A DNA stretch of 7,507 nt from JBGPFS01 sp041483455 (GTDB lineage Bacteria; Chloroflexota; Limnocylindria; Limnocylindrales; CSP1-4): positions 1-7,507 of the forward strand of contig JBGPFS010000117.1 of NCBI GenBank assembly GCA_041483455.1. The letters are read 5' to 3'. Position 1 is the first letter of the stretch. Every line of letters begins with the position of its first letter. The position numbers were made by a program, and so were the translations under genes. Below are positions 6,729 through 7,507 of this stretch, in pieces. The notes under the pieces are model-generated. The model saw only the letters and a list, made by a program, of their open reading frames with translations. It did not search any database and had not been told where the DNA came from.

Positions 6729-7507
6729 GCGGTTCCTCCGGTCAGGCGGTCGTACAGCCGCCCGAGATCCTCGTCCGAGTAGAACTCGATGATGATCCGC
6801 CCGCCCTTGCGCGAACGGGCGAGCGAGACCTTGGTGCCGAGTGCCCGGCGGAGGTCTTCCTCGACCCGCTCCATGTCGGGATCCGTCGACCGTCGCCCGG
6901 CGGCGACGCGGATGACGGGCGGCTCCTTGAGTCGACGGGCGAGCTCCTCCGTCTGCCGGACTGACAGATCCCGCTCGACGATCGCGCCGACCAGGTGGAC
7001 CTGCTGGATCGCCGGGAGCCCTCCGAGCGCCCGGCCGTGTCCCTCGGTCAGGCGGCCGTCCGCGATCGCCTCTTGGACGGCCGGTTCGAGGTCGAGCAAC
7101 CGGAGCGTGTTGGCGACCGTCGAACGCGCCCGGCCGACCCGCCTGGCAAGGTCCTCCTGCGTGAGTCCGAACTCGTCGATGAGCTGCCGGAAGGCGTGCG
7201 CTTCCTCCATCGCGTCGAGATCCGCCCGCTGGACGTTCTCGACCAGGGCGAGCTCGAGGTGGTGGCGGTCGGCGAGCTGGCGGACGACCGCCGGGATCCG
7301 TTCGAGGCCGGCCATCCGGGCGGCCCGTACCCGCCGCTCGCCGGCGATGAGCTGGTACCCGTCGATCGTCTCGACCACGAGGACCGGCTGGAGCACGCCG
7401 TGCTCGACGATGCTGGCGGCGAGCGCCTCGAGGTCGGCCTGCTCCACGGCGCGGCGCGGTTGGTACGGGTTGACCCGGATCCGATCGAGGGCGATCTCCA
7501 TCGCCCC
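6725..7507 (-). CDS. parB: Chromosome partitioning protein ParB (Spo0J type), 5' end missing
   Basis: This is a CTP-dependent DNA clamp that loads at parS, spreads, recruits SMC and works with the ParA ATPase to segregate origins. 260 residues are visible; numbering here is from the Met at 7499-7501. The frame stays open upstream of that Met to the window edge, and the family normally has a 20-40-residue basic leader before this point, so the gene is probably truncated rather than starting here. Seen: 'NPYQPR' (11-16), CTP-site motifs 'GERRVRAA' (54-61) and 'ENVQR' (88-92), the parS-binding helix-turn-helix around 113-137 ('LTQEDLARRVGRARSTVANT'), and the C-terminal dimerization segment with 'GRIIIEFYSDEDLGRL' (234-249). 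Its stop overlaps the gyrB GTG. No parA is visible, but it would be expected just upstream, off the right edge. A nucleoid-occlusion paralogue (Noc) is a less likely alternative. Confidence 0.96.
   Translation of the reverse strand, partial: GAMEIALDRIRVNPYQPRRAVEQADLEALAASIVEHGVLQPVLVVETIDGYQLIAGERRVRAARMAGLERIPAVVRQLADRHHLELALVENVQRADLDAMEEAHAFRQLIDEFGLTQEDLARRVGRARSTVANTLRLLDLEPAVQEAIADGRLTEGHGRALGGLPAIQQVHLVGAIVERDLSVRQTEELARRLKEPPVIRVAAGRRSTDPDMERVEEDLRRALGTKVSLARSRKGGRIIIEFYSDEDLGRLYDRLTGGTA
6734..6739 (-). promoter_or_regulatory. Ribosome binding site of gyrB
   Basis: GGAGGA on the minus strand, inside the last codons of parB, ends 5-6 nt before the gyrB GTG. It is the strongest Shine-Dalgarno in the window and fixes the gyrB start at the GTGA overlap, with the basic N-terminal leader included. 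Confidence 0.8.

Noticed and set aside
1..7507. parS sites near parB
   Set aside because: I looked for the TGTTTCACGTGAAACA-like palindrome and saw no convincing match in the window, allowing for reading by eye.
1..7507. CRISPR arrays, tRNAs, insertion sequences, toxin-antitoxin or defence modules
   Set aside because: No spaced repeats, transposase-like frames, terminal inverted repeats or tRNA-like folds were seen. The window is filled by six coding genes.

Overview
This is a very GC-rich window with no intergenic gap longer than about 41 bases. It holds six genes, all on the minus strand, so the reading order runs from the right edge to the left. Both end genes are cut by the window. The order is parB (chromosome partitioning, 5' end off the window), gyrB (gyrase ATPase/TOPRIM subunit), a hotdog-fold PaaI-like thioesterase, an AlkD-like HEAT-repeat DNA alkylation repair protein, gyrA (gyrase cleavage/wrapping subunit), and prs (PRPP synthetase, 3' end off the window).

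The packing suggests one transcription unit. parB and gyrB overlap by 4 nt (GTGA, 6725-6728). The thioesterase and alkD-like genes overlap by 4 nt (ATGA, 4127-4130). The gyrB-thioesterase junction is either an 11-nt overlap or a 28-nt gap, depending on the start chosen. alkD-like to gyrA is 22 nt and gyrA to prs is 41 nt. I see no convincing intrinsic terminator or promoter between the genes. Three of the five visible starts (gyrB, gyrA, prs) are GTG, as is common in high-GC genomes.

Organism: a high-GC bacterium. The gyrases are intact and chromosomal in type. ParB is of the Spo0J type. The PRPP synthetase carries a 'GRSDKKDQPRVPITAR' loop rather than the enterobacterial or typical actinobacterial version. 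I lean towards a high-GC Chloroflexota lineage (Limnocylindria/Ellin6529-like) or another deep Terrabacteria group. This is a weak inference from protein flavour and gene order. There is no 16S or marker tree here.

Functionally this is a housekeeping region for chromosome topology and segregation (ParB, GyrB, GyrA) and nucleotide precursor supply (Prs). Two accessory-looking genes sit between the gyrase subunits: a probable acyl-CoA thioesterase and a probable alkyl-base glycosylase. I do not see a new defence, mobile or RNA system. The points most worth checking are the gene order itself, the repair gene embedded between gyrB and gyrA, Val at the key quinolone position of GyrA, and the altered ATP-site motif in Prs.
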